Part shown: piece after piece, positions 1 to 11,302 of the stretch
How positions within the stretch are numbered: the first letter of the stretch is position 1
How the letters are laid out: the number at the start of each line of letters is the position of its first letter
Source of the DNA: Microglena sp. YARC
Lineage: Eukaryota > Chlorophyta > Chlorophyceae > Chlamydomonadales > Chlamydomonadaceae
Assembly: GCA_022414725.1 (NCBI GenBank)
Contig: CM039462.1
Span: 58,628,195-58,692,194 of the forward strand
Direction: 5' to 3'
DNA: 64,000 nt
The notes under the pieces: model-generated
The model's input: the letters and a program-made list of their open reading frames with translations, nothing else
Told to the model about the DNA's origin: nothing
Database searches by the model: none
Program-made: the position numbers and the translations under genes

Positions 1-292
1 CTATCTAGAGAGATCTACGACTTGAGGGGCGCACTCCAATTCGCCCACCTACAAGAAGCCCGAAGCCAAGGAGCGTCTCAAGCACTCAAGCTCCAAGTAC
101 ACGAAGCTTATCAAAGGATCTCGAGGCGTGACGCAACAATTGCCAACCTCCATTCTGCTTTGATCCAATACTAGACTTAGTGTTGTTCAAATTGTGTTAC
201 TTTGCACACTTGGCCTTGCAAATAAATTGTAAACTTGGAAATATTACGCTACGACTCCGCTCCCTTTTGTCAAAAGTCCCCCTTAAATCCTC

Positions 293-1680
293 ATGGATCA
301 AATGGAAGAACCTCCGCTACCTCAGCAACCCCAGCAACTCCCCAACATAAACCCAGCCCAACTGGCCCAACTCATGCAAGCTGTCCGTGAGCAAGTTATA
401 CTAGACCTGCAACCCCAGCTTCCCCAGCCCCAACGAGCACATGGACCTGATCCCAAGCCCGCAACACCACCGTTTTACCATGGTGCTCACAAAGGGTCAG
501 AAGCGGAGACTTGGCTCTTTCAGCTAGAAAATTACTTCCGCCTTCTAGCTCAGCGATATCCAGAGCAGCTAGCCGACGACTACAAAATCAGCTATGCAGT
601 TTCACTCCTCCGTGACACTGCAGCACAGTGGTGGATGTTACGTACCAAGACAAATTCGGGAGAACAAGCCATCCACTCGTTTGAAGGTTTCAAGGCAGCG
701 CTGTCGAAGAAATTTGTCCCTGTCAACGCAAAGGAACAAGCTAGGGAGAAACTAGCATACCTAACGCAAACGGGAGACTTGCAGGTCTATGTCGAACAGT
801 TTGAAAACTTGAGCCTGCAGATTGATGACCTTAGTGCAGCAGAAGGTATGGACAAGTTCTGTCGAGGATTGAAACCAGAGCACCAAATATGGGTCAAGAC
901 TTATGGAGTCTCGACTCTAGAAGAGGCTGTCAACCTTGCTCACAAAGTCAGCGCGTTCTCAAGCGCTTCACAGACAATGACACCCCGCCATACCGTGCCC
1001 CAATCGATGCCATGGACATTGATGTCATGCACATGAACGCTCTGACGGGCCGTAGCCAAAAGACAAGAGGGAACTCTACCATGAGCATGTTCAGGAGCTA
1101 GTATCTTTCCCGCCGGTACATGATAGGCCTCTAACCCCAGGTCCACAGAGACCCCAAAGAGACTACCAGAGCCCAAGTAGGCAGGGAAATCACCCCAGCC
1201 CCGGTAGGCAGGGAAACTACCCCAGCTACGGTAGGCAGGATAACTACCCAAACCAAAATAGGCAGGGAAACTACCCCAGCCCCGGTAGGCAGGGAAAACT
1301 ACCCCAGCCCAGGTAGGCAAGGGCAGTACCCTGGCTCCAGTCGGCAAGAGTATTTCCCAAAACTCATCCAGGCAGGGAAACGGGAACGGGGATGGAACGG
1401 CTCTTCCTCCTTTGACCCCCGAGGGCAGGGAGTACCTGAGGGCCAACGGCGGTTGTTTCCGATGCAGGGAAATCGGCCATTGGACAACAGAATGCCCATA
1501 CAACAACAACAACTCAGGGGGCTATGGAAGGGACAACAGGAGGGGCTAGTAAATCAGATTGCCAACCGGTTTGAGGCTGTGGGTACACATCGGCCACCCC
1601 ATCACACTAGGGTGCGATTCGCACTACCGTCTCAAACCATGCAAAGTTCAGCCAAAGGAACACGGATTGCCCATCCGTAA
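293..1680 (+). pseudogene. gag: gag polyprotein with zinc knuckle, frameshifted
   Basis: The ATG at 293 opens a Pro/Gln-rich N-terminus followed by a retrotransposon gag domain (the segment around AETWLFQLENYF and the AAQWWMLR motif is typical). Reading stays open to 1036. Near 960-970 the homologous reading moves to the +1 frame (KRFTDNDTPPYRAP) and later returns. A CCHC zinc knuckle, C-x2-C-x4-H-x4-C, is coded at 1454-1495 in the original frame and would bind nucleic acid. Between them lies a stretch of imperfect ~30-36 bp repeats (about 1150-1370) coding Arg-Gln-Gly-Asn-Tyr-Pro units. The two shifts mean the copy is broken, unless some are sequencing errors. Confidence 0.8.
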
Positions 1681-1770
1681 CGTTCAATTCTAAAGCCTTC
1701 GTCCGCTACCTCAGACAAACCACAACAAGGACAGATAACAACCTGGACTTGGAAATGGACGTGGGACAGC

Positions 1771-4700
1771 ATGGACCTAGACCTAGCACCACAAGGATCT
1801 AGGCATGGCAAGACTTGGAACAATCTAGACCCTGAGAATACCATGACCCCTGAGAACCAAGACCCTGAGGCAGATCTGACACCACTAGGATTGGCAGAGA
1901 GCACAACATGTAACCACCTGTCCCTTGAGAAAAACTTGGAACCCGAGCACAGCATGAACCCTGAGAACCAAGACCCTGAGGCAGATCTGGCACCACCGGA
2001 AGCTGCCCTTGGCACAACATGTAACAACTTGGAACCTGCGCACAACATGAACCCTGAGAACCAAGAACCTGAGGCAGATCTGGCACCACCGGAAGCTGAC
2101 CTTGGCACAACATGTAACAACTTGGAACCTGCGCACAACATGAACCCTGAGAACCAAGAACCTGAGGCAGATCTGGCACCACCGGAAGCTGACCTTGGCA
2201 CAACATGTAACAACCTGGACACCGAGCGCAACATGAAACCTGAGTACCAAGACCATGAGGCAGAGCTGGTACCACCGGAGCCTGACCCTGGAAAAATATG
2301 TCCCACCCTGCAACCTGAGAACAACCTCGACCTTGAGACCAGCCTGGAGAAAAATGGCCAATTAACCGAGTTACAACAAGAGCACACACCTGAGATACCC
2401 AGATCCCAGAATACCAGGTTCAAAGGATATCAAAGTCCCACAATCCGAGACCCAGTCAGGATAGTAGTACCATTATTGGTCAACTCACACCAGCTTTATA
2501 GCATTGATGAGATCAATGGTACTAATCCCAGTCCCTGTGAAGACCCCGTCTCCCGAATAGGGTTGGATAGGTTTTGCAGCACAAATGACTGCAAGGACGA
2601 AGATGAAGTGTCCACTTCCAAATCAGCAACCTCACCAGGGACGGGCAACCAATCCGACCATCTTGTATCATTGGCATCCCAACACCAAGACCCTGACCAA
2701 CCTGAAAAACTCTTGCTGTTCCAAGGCAGTATTAGTGGCATAAAATGCACCATTCTGGTCGATGGAGGCGCAACAAACAACTTCATATCAGAGCGGTTCC
2801 GCAAGCAGGCTAAATTGGCTACGGTGGAAATCACAAGTCCAATGTCGGTAGCCATGGGAGATGGAACCACCCATGCAGTCACACGGAAAATCCCTAGAGC
2901 ACACATCCAAATTGATGACTTCAAGGACACCATACCGTTGTGTGAGACCAGCCTGACGTCTACCTTTGACATCGTCCTAGGGAAGCCATGGCTCAGAAAA
3001 CACAACCCCACCATTAATTGGAGGGAAGACGTAATTTCGTTGACTAGCCATGGCCGTTGGTATGAACTTGATGGGCATCGCCACCGTTTCCTCCTTGACA
3101 CGTCACTCACTCCACCTGAAGGAGTAGAAATGCTCTCGGCCTTGCAAATGAGAAAATGTGTCCGCAGAAATGACGCCTTGCTCGCTATTGTAAATCCAGT
3201 CGCAGCTACGGAGGAACTCCATGCTATGGGCTACGAGCCTGTACCAGGAAAACTAGATCCAATCAAGAGCCATCTCACACCTGCAAATCATGAAAAGCTC
3301 GAAGTCCTAGTACACGAGTTTGCAGATACAAGGCCAGATGGCCTCCCAAATGGATTGCCACCAGAAAGAGCAGTAGAACATGCTATTGATGAGGAACCAG
3401 GATCCAGGCCAGGCAGCAAAGCACCATATAGGATGAGCCCTGAAGACATGGAAGTCCTCAGAACTCATTTGGCCGAGCTACTTGAAAAAGGATTCATCCG
3501 TTCTAGCTGCTCCCCTTACGGTGCCCCGGTTTTGTTTGTCCCTAAAAAAGGTGGCGGGTTTCGCATGTGTGTTGATTGGCGACAGCTCAACAAGCAAACA
3601 ATCAAGAATCGATATCCTCTACCTAGGATTGACGACCTTCTGGAACGCCTCCACGGCTCCAAGGTGTGGTCAAAAATCGATCTGACCCAAGGGTACTACC
3701 AAGTTAGGATCAAGGAGGAAGACATCCAAAAACAGCGTTCCGCACCCGGTACGGACTCTATGAGTTTACTGTTTTGGGTATGGGGTTGTGCAATGCGCCC
3801 GCCACTTTCATGCGTGTCATGAACGATGCCTTCCGCCCATATCTTGACCGGTTTGTTCTCTGTTACTTGGATGATCTACTCATTTTCAGTGACTCAGAAG
3901 AAGAACATCTGGAACATCTCAGAAAGGTCTTTGAGGTGCTCAGACAGCAGAAACTGTACGCCTCCCCCAAGAAGTGCGAGTTTGGGCGGACAAATATTGA
4001 TTTCCTTGGCCACACGCTCAAGCCAGAGGGCATCAGCCCAGAGCAGACTAAGATCAATATAGTCAAAAATTGGCCAAGGCCCAAAACCTGCCATGACTTG
4101 CGCTCCTTCCTAGGGCTAGCTAACTACTACAGAGTTTTCATCAGACAATATGCACACACAAAGCAGCCCCCTCAACTCGTTGCTCAAACAAAAGAGCACA
4201 TGCAAATGGGACCAGCTGAACAAGTAGCATTTGATACTCTCAAAGAAGCTCTGGCGTCGAATCCCATCATCCAGGCCCCTTCTCCTACAGCACCATTCAC
4301 CGTCCACACGGATGCGTCGGATTTTGCTATTGGGGCTGCACTCATGCAGACCGATCCGCAAGGGAAAGAGTATGTCGTAGCCTACGAGTCCCGCAAGCTC
4401 AATGACGCAGAATGCAAGTATGCAGCCCATGAAAGGGAACAGTTGGCTGTTGTCCACTGCCTCAGAGTATGGAGACACCACCTCAAGGGACGCAAGTTCA
4501 CTGTCATCTCAGATAGTAGTAGTGTCAAGTCTCTCCCTACACAGCCAAACCTCACTGGTCGTCAAGCTTGATGGGTTGAGAAACTCTCTGAGTACGATTT
4601 TGAGGTCGTCCACAGACCAGGGCCAAAAAAACGTGGTCCCCGATGCTCTCAGCCGGAATCCTATACACAAGCTCAACGTGCTGACCACACAAGTGGTGAC

Positions 4701-6351
4701 ACCACCTGACCTGAAAAGGGAAATTGAAGCCTGTGCACCATCAGATCCCATTTACAGTAAACACAAGATGCTGGCTATTAATGGACGATCACAAAAGTAT
4801 GAATGGCGGGACGGGTTGCTCTGGTTCAAAACAAGAGTCTACATCCCAGACTATGAACCTCTCTACACCAAGCTCCTTCATGAGCCACACGATGTTCGCG
4901 TCAGCGGCCACCTCGGAGTTGACAAGACCTTGGCCCGCATAGCCCCACACTATTACTGGCCACGCATGGGTGACACCATTCAACGGTACATTCGCACATG
5001 CGAGTCTTGCCAGCAAATCAAGTGCCCTAACAAGGTCCCAATAGGCCTTATCCAGTCTCTTCCAACCCCAGACAACAGGTTCGACACCTGGTCGATGGAT
5101 TTTGTCGTGGCTCTGCCCAACACGCAACGCAAGAAGGACTCTTTCCTGGTCATGCAAGATTCCATCACCAAGATTGTCCTGCTCATGGCATGCTCCACTT
5201 CGGTCACAGCACCGCAGGCGGCTCAACTCTGTTTTGACTTTCTTGTCACAAGATTTGGGATTCCACGGGTGCTCGTTTCAGATAGAGACCCTAAGTTCAC
5301 AAGTCATTTTTGGCGGTGCTTGTGGACACTCTTGGACACCAAACTGGCTATGTCCACCGCAAGACATCCGCAGACCAATGGGCAAGCAGAAAGGACCAAC
5401 CACACGGTGGTGGACATGATCAAGGCCTACGCCTGGTCCCACCCCAAAAAGTGGGATACCAACCTCACCGTCCTAGAGATGGCTTACAACAGCAGTGTTC
5501 ACCACACAACTGGGCTTGCACCTTTCGAGCTGGCCTACGGGCAAAACATCAACACGCCACTTTCCCTCCTCACGGGACAACCAACAGCATCCGTCCCTGC
5601 GGTTGGAGAGTTTCTCAAACTCCAGGCAGATAACTTGGCAGAAGCAAAGAGTCACATTGCCCGTGCCCAAGCCCGTCAAGCAAAGTATGCCAACAGACAC
5701 CGCCGGCCTGGAGAGTTCACTGAAGGAGACCTTGTCTACCTTCGGATAGATGAGCCCACCAAAATGCAGCCACGATATGAGGGCCCGTACCTGATCATGA
5801 CCCATATCTCCCCGCTGACATATCGCCTCAAGTTACGCCATGGAGACACGCGGCACCCAGTGTTCCATGTCATGTTGTTGCGACTCTTTGATGATGGTAC
5901 CCAAGAGTTCCCATCTCGGGCGCCATCAACAAAACCCATGGTCATTATCCCACCTGACCACTCCGCACATCCAAATGTGGAAGCCATCCTGAACCACAAA
6001 TTGGCCGAAACAACCGCTGGCCTTGCCCCGATATACTTAGTCAAGTGGCAAGACAAGCCAGAATATGACAACTCCTGGCTGTCAGCCACCACCCTTGCAG
6101 CTCAAGCTCCAGCCTTGTTTAGTGCCTACCACACAGCAAACCCGGACCCCTCTCGGCCACAGGTCCTCTCGCCACCACGGTTACAGAGGAGCCCACAGAC
6201 GAAGAGGTCCCCCTCCTGCCCTTGCTCAACAACCAGCAGGGCGAGGACTACGAGGACACTGATGGTAACAGCCACCAGCGACCTCACCGCCTACCTGGCA
6301 CTAGCTCACGCCCCAGGCGTGCGCCTTGATGTGGACTACATTTCTATTTAG
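1771..6351 (+). pseudogene. pol: pol polyprotein (PR-RT-RH-IN-chromodomain), frameshifted
   Basis: The order from the left is as follows. An aspartic protease carries [10 protein letters not shown] as the active-site loop (DGG where DSG is usual). The reverse transcriptase reads [19 protein letters not shown] and then the catalytic CYLDDLLIFS. RNase H reads TDASDFAIGAAL. The integrase has an HHCC zinc domain (CESCQQIKC) and a D-D-E core (MDFVVALP, VSDRDPKF, NGQAERTNH). A C-terminal chromodomain (PIYLVKWQDKPEYDNSWL) ends at 6351. The frame changes near 3740 inside RT. A TGA replaces an expected Arg at about 4569, followed by a one-base shift at an A-run near 4627. The integrase ORF (4402-6351) is otherwise long and open. 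Protein function is inferred from motif order; the breaks are read directly. Confidence 0.88.
1846..2285 (+). repeat. 93-bp in-frame tandem repeat in gag-pol linker
   Basis: Three to four copies of a 93-bp unit (31 codons) occur here. The word CAGATCTGGCACCACCGG recurs at 1982, 2075 and 2168. The unit codes an acidic Pro/Glu/Asn-rich peptide ([15 protein letters not shown]). It lies upstream of the protease and probably forms a flexible linker. Confidence 0.85.
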
Positions 6352-6631
6352 TTTTTTTTGTACTCACCCGTGCCCCCCGAGGAATCTTTTTTGGGACTAA
6401 ATAGAACGGTTGTAGTAGCATAGGACCCTGATACAAGTACCTGCACTTTCCGGTACATAGTAGATAAGTAGTAATAAGTCCGAGTTTCCAAGATCCAAGT
6501 CCGAGTCCAAGATTTCAAGTCCAAGATCCAAGCCAAGATTGATGTAATATTTTTTTGTTCTTTTCTCCTAGTAGAAAGTCTCAGGGTTCAGTTATAATGA
6601 TGAGGGCATCATTTGCTTGAGGTAGTGGGGG

Positions 6632-7474
6632 TGAGCGTTACACCACGATTCGGGTGTGACACAAAGATACACGCACGTAGCGCAGTACAGTCAGATATGA
6701 GAGCTTTGAGTTGTAGTTTGGGCGAGGACCTGCGTAAGGTTCCGTCGCAATAGTAGGGGTCCGTCCAATGTTCCCGATCCAAGATCTAGTTGGCCGATGG
6801 AAGGTTCCGTGGGGGATTTTCCTAGGGAAAGGTCCGTTTGGGAGCGACCCTTTGAGAGAACATCCAATTGGGAATTTTCGAAGGAATGTTCGAGGAATGT
6901 TCTTTAGGAATATTCCGATAGGAAAAGCTATAAATAGAGTGCCTACGCCTGAGTCTTCAATTATATCTTAATTCACTTGTAACCCCGAGTCAAGAGTCAC
7001 CCCTGGAGTCCCGTCTCTTGTCCCAGTCTCCTCTACGTGAGTTGTCTTTGATTCCCCGCATTGCCCTGTCGGACATATCCTTGTCGCGACCCGAGACCCT
7101 GATTTGCCAAGACCCTGAAGACCCCAGCCCGGCCTCCGCGACATATCCTTGTCCCGGCCTCGAGACCCTGAAGACCCCCCCGAAAGTACGTGCTCAGAGG
7201 CAGTACCTGTGGCTGGCATTAGGCTTGTATAGTTAAGATATTGAATAGCTGTCCGAAGACCTTCTGTCCGACGATCCGCGGTTGCGCGTCCCTTGACCAA
7301 GGACGGTAATTGTCGTCCACTAGACTTGGAATTAGTTAGATCACGGCACTACTTGATTGACTATCAGTCGCTTAGTTGTCAGCCGACACTACCCGACTAA
7401 ACAGCAGTTGGTGACGTGTGCAGATTGGCCCTACCCTAAAGCGCGCTCCCTAACTCCTTTTCCTGTGTGTTACA
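6632..7474 (+). repeat. 3' LTR of the chromovirus
   Basis: The LTR starts with TG directly after a purine tract and appears to end in TTACA near 7474, giving about 843 bp. The inner part holds a TATA box and short duplicated segments (GGACATATCCTTGTC occurs near 7072 and 7140). The ends are inferred, because no second LTR is present in the window to align with. Confidence 0.6.
6929..6936 (+). promoter_or_regulatory. TATA box of the LTR
   Basis: TATAAATA in the middle of the LTR is the expected position for the retrotransposon core promoter; transcription would start some 25-30 bases downstream. Confidence 0.6.
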
Positions 7475-7861
7475 TGTGAGGTCGTCGAGGGTGTCGAAGA
7501 AGTCGTACACAACCTGTGAAGTAGTAGGGGTAGGCCTCAAATACCGAAAGACCTGCTTAAGCATCTGCTTGAACATTTTAGGTTTTAGCTTCCGGAAAGG
7601 GGGTGGGGTGTGTGGCGGAACTGTAGTTGTTCATCTCTCCGGCGAAAACCGAATCAATTTTTTTTGCATACAAATTCATGACACCCCACCAGCCCTTCTT
7701 GCTGCTGCATGAACACCCTGAAAAGCGTGAAAAGCAAGCCCACAACCCCTCTCACCTTCAGTTAACCCACAGGGCTTACCCAATGGGCTGCACATTTGGG
7801 TACACTGGTCTGCTTTTTAGATGCTTTGGCATTCGTTCAAGGGATATCATTCACATTACAG
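7475..7861. other. boundary stretch without a recognised gene
   Basis: This is sequence between the retrotransposon and the first viral gene. Short ORFs of 81 and 86 codons exist here, but neither has family resemblance. The host-virus junction, or simply decayed sequence, must lie in this stretch. Confidence 0.5.
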
Positions 7862-7897
7862 TACAGGGTGTCCCAATTTTTATTTAGAACAAGTGTA
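7862..7897 (-). repeat. solo mariner-type terminal repeat
   Basis: On the minus strand this reads ACACTTGTTCTAAATAA, then TTGGGACACCC and TGTA. It is a diverged form of the CAGTTGTTCTCAAATAAAG...GGGACAC ends seen at 24641, 26324 and 48099. No partner end is recognised. Confidence 0.5.
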
Positions 7898-7914
7898 TAC
7901 AAAAAAGAGGCAGG

Positions 7915-8436
7915 ATGTCAACTATGGTTTACGAGAATGATGACAAAAAGCCAAAGAACTTGTACATGAACACATTGATTTTCGCCACATGCTGCCTCCT
8001 ATTCGCGGTTGTTGTTGTGGCCTTGTTCAACAGCAAAAAGTACATCGAAAAGGTTACCGAGTACAAGTTATTCTTGTCAACGGTCCTCTTTGGTCTTTTC
8101 GCATTGTTAATAGTTTCACTACTGGCCGTCTGGAACTACGAGAGGAAAATAAAGAAAATGAGGGCAACCGCGTTCGACACACGGCGACTCATGAGCGTAT
8201 CGACATGCCCGGACTATTGGACGCTCGAAGAAGATGGTTCGGGAGAACGGAAGTGTCGTCGACAGTACACGGCAGACGGCACTGTAGGGTACATCTCCAT
8301 GCCCGGGAAAGAAAACACCATCGATATGAAAAAGTACGATAGGCAGCCCGCGCTCAAAATATGCAATACATATGAGAAAGACTTGCAAACTTCATGGTCA
8401 GCTCTGAAAGCCGAATGCGAAGCGTACAATTATTGA
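7915..8436 (+). CDS. two-TM virion-type membrane protein with CPDYW motif
   Basis: This is a 173-residue protein with two hydrophobic helices near residues 19-38 and 52-74, then a soluble domain containing CPDYWTLEEDG and several further cysteines. The CPDYW motif behind N-terminal membrane segments recurs, as far as I recall, in small virion membrane proteins of NCLDVs, so I infer an internal-membrane or capsid-associated role. The start is the first ATG after an AT-rich stretch. The ORF is intact, and the next gene faces it from the other strand. Confidence 0.65.
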   Translation: MSTMVYENDDKKPKNLYMNTLIFATCCLLFAVVVVALFNSKKYIEKVTEYKLFLSTVLFGLFALLIVSLLAVWNYERKIKKMRATAFDTRRLMSVSTCPDYWTLEEDGSGERKCRRQYTADGTVGYISMPGKENTIDMKKYDRQPALKICNTYEKDLQTSWSALKAECEAYNY

Positions 8437-8487
8437 AAACAACTTCGACTCTTGATAAGTAAGATGAGTCCCGGACGACACGACATA

Positions 8488-8499
8488 CAGCTAGGGACA
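8488..8499 (+). repeat. solo mariner-type end (CAGCTAGGGACA)
   Basis: A TA dinucleotide is followed by CAGCTAGGGACA, the same 12 bases that begin the small element at 24479. No second end was found nearby. Confidence 0.4.
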
Positions 8500-8524
8500 A
8501 TACAAATGGCGACGATGGCCCGTA

Positions 8525-9028
8525 TTATTTTTCGAACCACGTACGGACAAGACTATACATGTCGTAAAATCGCAAAGAGTACACATTTACAGAATTCCCT
8601 ATAATTTCCAACCTCCACTTGGGAGGCAGGACAAGCACCTCACCCGCGTTCAATCGCACTCGAAATGGAGTTTTCTGCATATGCGGATGAACAATGTCTA
8701 CTTCTGCAGGCACCGATGAAGATTCTGTCCAGGTCACAAGGTATCTAGCGTCATTTGTAACGCCGCTAGCAGAGGATAACAGTTGTGTAGGTCCCGCACG
8801 AACATATGAGAAACGGAGAAGAGATCGAACTTGTTGCATCCCTGAAACATTGCCGCGTGTAAGGAGTACAGGGTTTTTTTCATTAATCAAAAGGTCCCCA
8901 GCAGCCGCACTATCTATAGATGTCTGGACAATTTCGGGTCTAATTACAGGATTGGAATGAAATTTTACCTGCGCAGAGAAAATCAAGATAAATAACAACG
9001 TAATAAATATGATCACAAACAAAATCAT
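8525..9028 (-). CDS. signal-anchored protein, possible cupin/jelly-roll domain
   Basis: This 167-residue protein has one N-terminal transmembrane helix (residues 2-19) and a beta-rich remainder. A segment reading NAGEVLVLPPKWRLEI resembles a cupin or jelly-roll strand pair. It sits convergent to the CPDYW protein (88 bp apart) and upstream of the cold-shock gene on the same strand. It is probably a virion or membrane-associated protein. I do not recognise the family, and the fold guess is weak. Confidence 0.55.
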   Translation of the reverse strand: MILFVIIFITLLFILIFSAQVKFHSNPVIRPEIVQTSIDSAAAGDLLINEKNPVLLTRGNVSGMQQVRSLLRFSYVRAGPTQLLSSASGVTNDARYLVTWTESSSVPAEVDIVHPHMQKTPFRVRLNAGEVLVLPPKWRLEIIGNSVNVYSLRFYDMYSLVRTWFEK

Positions 9029-9078
9029 GACATGTACATGTATTTTAGTGTAGAATAATCTACAAATTTAAATACGCA

Positions 9079-10431
9079 TTAAAAGTCACCCCAATCATTG
9101 TTCCCCCCCCCCTCATTAAAAAAACCAACATTCCCTCCAATATCATTATCCATGTCTGCAAATATATCATCATCGTTGTCCCCAAACACGTCCTCTTCAT
9201 CATCAGCAACAGCATCGTCAGCAGCAGCATCGTTTTCCTTAGCATCGTTACCCCCGCAATTATCTCCACCTCCAAATGCACCTGCAATGAGATCCACAAC
9301 TGCAAAAGCCGCTATAACACCCAAAGCAGTGAAGAAACCGGCCTGCAAGTAGTCCATGATACTTGACTGTTGTTCAGGACTGGCATTCGATTTCTGCAAT
9401 TGTTGTTTGGTTCCAGCCTCCAACTTTTTGAACCGTGTCTGAACCTGTTTCTTCATATCAGCTACTCGCTTTTTGTAGGATTTTATGATCTTCGCTTCGC
9501 GAGCTTTTAAAGCCTTAACTTCAGCACGAAGCTGTTTTAACTCTTCTGATGATGATGATGATAAAACCTTGCCACCAGCGGCCATGCCACCACCTACCTG
9601 TTCACCAACGGCCTTTCTAACAGAGACCTTTCCAGAAACGACCTTTCCAACAACGGCCTTTCCAACAGAGGCCTTGCCAGCAGAGACCTTTCCAACAACG
9701 GTCTTGCCAGCAGAGCCCTTTCTAGAAGCGGTCTTGACATCATCGGTTTTACCAGCAATAACTGAGACTTCATTTTGTTCTGCATACGATCGTCCTGCAG
9801 CGAGTTTTCCGGTACATTTTTTTTTTGTAGAGGCGTTTCCTTTAAAACAGGATGATGGCATTTTATTAAACAACCAGTTTTTTAATCTGAGTACATTTAC
9901 ATGATGAGATCCGTACATGGCTTCTGAGACCCGGGTCTTCACTGGAACGACGTCGCACATTAGCGGGCCTCCGCAAATTCCTGTAACGTCGACGGCTTGC
10001 ATACCATTGTGACCGTTCATCACGTTAAAGTTTATATATTCTCCTTTCCGCAGAGTCTTGTAGTTGCTCGTCAGAGGACGGATGCCGCTGTGGTACACGA
10101 AAATATCGCGCCCCTTGTGCACGCTGTCGTTGATGACAGTGCAAAAGCCGTATCCCAAGCGATCATTGAACCACTTGACTTGTCCTGTTAGTTCGCTGAC
10201 AGGGAGTGCGACGTACATAATTTCGTCCATCACCAACGGGTCGCCGAAATGTGCGTCTACATGAGGGATGTCGGTATCTGATTGATGTACATGAGGGATG
10301 TCGGTATCTGATTGATGTGCATGAGGGATGTCGGCATCTGATTGATTAAAAGAATCTTGCGAGTCGTTGTGATTGGTGTGGTTTGAATCGGAGGAACAGT
10401 CACTCTGTGTCTGGAGGGGAAGAGCCATCAT
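9079..10431 (-). CDS. cold-shock-domain protein with repeats and C-terminal TM
   Basis: The domain order is: an acidic/Ser-rich N-terminus; three to four copies of a 10-residue repeat (HQSDTDIPHV, 30-bp units at about 10255-10345); a cold-shock domain opening GQVKWFNDRLGYGF and continuing to DVTG; a Lys/Gly/Val-rich repeat tract (GKASVGKAVVGK type); a coiled coil; one hydrophobic helix (FFTALGVIAAFAVVDLIAG); and an Asp/Asn-rich acidic tail. Cold-shock domains bind single-stranded nucleic acid, and the tail and helix suggest membrane or virion location. The frame is open to 10497, but I prefer the ATG pair at 10426-10431 because it starts the low-complexity N-terminus next to AT-rich DNA. The gene is intact. 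Confidence 0.72.
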   Translation of the reverse strand: MMALPLQTQSDCSSDSNHTNHNDSQDSFNQSDADIPHAHQSDTDIPHVHQSDTDIPHVDAHFGDPLVMDEIMYVALPVSELTGQVKWFNDRLGYGFCTVINDSVHKGRDIFVYHSGIRPLTSNYKTLRKGEYINFNVMNGHNGMQAVDVTGICGGPLMCDVVPVKTRVSEAMYGSHHVNVLRLKNWLFNKMPSSCFKGNASTKKKCTGKLAAGRSYAEQNEVSVIAGKTDDVKTASRKGSAGKTVVGKVSAGKASVGKAVVGKVVSGKVSVRKAVGEQVGGGMAAGGKVLSSSSSEELKQLRAEVKALKAREAKIIKSYKKRVADMKKQVQTRFKKLEAGTKQQLQKSNASPEQQSSIMDYLQAGFFTALGVIAAFAVVDLIAGAFGGGDNCGGNDAKENDAAADDAVADDEEDVFGDNDDDIFADMDNDIGGNVGFFNEGGGNNDWGDF

Positions 10432-10584
10432 AAATAAATAACGAAAGGACTTCGTGTATGATGAAACAACATACAATTTATCACGTTTTAAATCCATTGG
10501 TATTTGACGCGGACGCCTTGGAAAAATACAACTATTTTTTAGAATGCTTCAATTTAAAGTTACATTACATTGTCATTTATCACC

Positions 10585-11049
10585 ATGTCGTTGTACGCTG
10601 GGGAAACGTCTCTTGTAGTAATTTTCCTGTACTTATTGGTACCGAAGAAAGTACAAAACTCCTTTAACAATTTACTGAGTAACCTGAAGAATTCGGTGGT
10701 ACCGAATTTGAATTTAGACGATGCAGTCAATAAACTTTTTGCAGATCAGAAAAACCTTGACGCGTACGAGCGGGAATTCGTCATGAACAGCAAAGAATAC
10801 TTCAAGGTTTCGGCGAGTGACACCGTTGCGCACACATCAAGGTCAACTGTTCGGTTCTTTTACAAAAGCAGCAGACTTGCAAGAGTGTTGATCATATGCG
10901 TAGGCGTTTTCATACTCCTAATTATCGTCCCAATGATCATATACATCTTAATACAACTTTACAACAAACCAGTGGAGCTATGGCGAATGCTGTTACTTAT
11001 GGGCATCGCCATGTTGTTCCTCCTAGTATGGTTCATGGCGATACAGTAG
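10585..11049 (+). CDS. three-TM small membrane protein
   Basis: About 154 residues starting MSLYAGETSL. There is a hydrophobic N-terminal helix, a soluble part of about 80 residues, and two closely spaced C-terminal helices (VLIICVGVFILLIIVPMI and LLLMGIAMLFLLVWF). An ATG 15 bases upstream is less likely because the second one directly precedes the hydrophobic segment. It is probably a viral membrane protein of unknown family. A small mobile element begins 15 bases after the stop. Confidence 0.6.
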   Translation: MSLYAGETSLVVIFLYLLVPKKVQNSFNNLLSNLKNSVVPNLNLDDAVNKLFADQKNLDAYEREFVMNSKEYFKVSASDTVAHTSRSTVRFFYKSSRLARVLIICVGVFILLIIVPMIIYILIQLYNKPVELWRMLLLMGIAMLFLLVWFMAIQ

Positions 11050-11063
11050 TTTCAGTAATATTA

Positions 11064-11302
11064 CAGTCAACGGAATACTAAAATGAAACCGCTTCGTGTA
11101 CGGCACACCTTACGGTGTAACCTAATGGTGTAGCAACCCACGGGGCAGTGGAATACCAATACGATTTTGAATCAACAAAGGAGGTAAGGAGGTTTCTTTG
11201 CTGGACGGGCCATTTTGTAGGACCATCCACTCGTACACTATAACGTCTGTCGACGCCTTAAAACGTTTATTGGGATGTTTCATTTAACTGTTCCGCCGAC
11301 TG
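11064..11302. mobile_element. 239-bp MITE with mariner-type ends
   Basis: The left end CAGTCAACGGAAT and the right end (reverse complement CAGTCGGCGGAAC, then ...TAAATGAAAC on both sides) form ~26-bp inverted repeats, flanked by TA on each side. TA target duplication with CAGT ends is the Tc1/mariner pattern. Internal sequence at 11180-11223 matches 13942-13984, in front of the TnpB remnant, in inverse orientation. The MITE therefore looks like an internally deleted relative of a TnpB-carrying element. Confidence 0.7.

Larger units (their letters stand above)
1..7474 (+). mobile_element. Ty3/gypsy chromovirus, 5' truncated by window edge
   Basis: This is an LTR retrotransposon with the order gag, protease, reverse transcriptase, RNase H, integrase, chromodomain and 3' LTR, which is the Ty3/gypsy chromovirus order. 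The 5' LTR is not in the window. A purine-rich tract (about 6619-6631) precedes the 3' LTR. Several frameshifts and a stop in gag and pol show that this copy is not autonomous. Chromodomain elements are common in plants, algae, fungi and some vertebrates, so this marks eukaryotic nuclear DNA beside the viral segment. The first ~290 bases would be the gag leader. Confidence 0.92.

Noticed and set aside
940..1512. 190-codon minus-strand ORF rich in PAYRGWG repeats
   Set aside because: It is opposite to gag and its zinc knuckle; its repeats mirror the gag tail repeats.
1632..2423. 263-codon minus-strand ORF
   Set aside because: It is a shadow of the 93-bp repeat in the gag-pol linker; the plus-strand reading continues into a clear protease.
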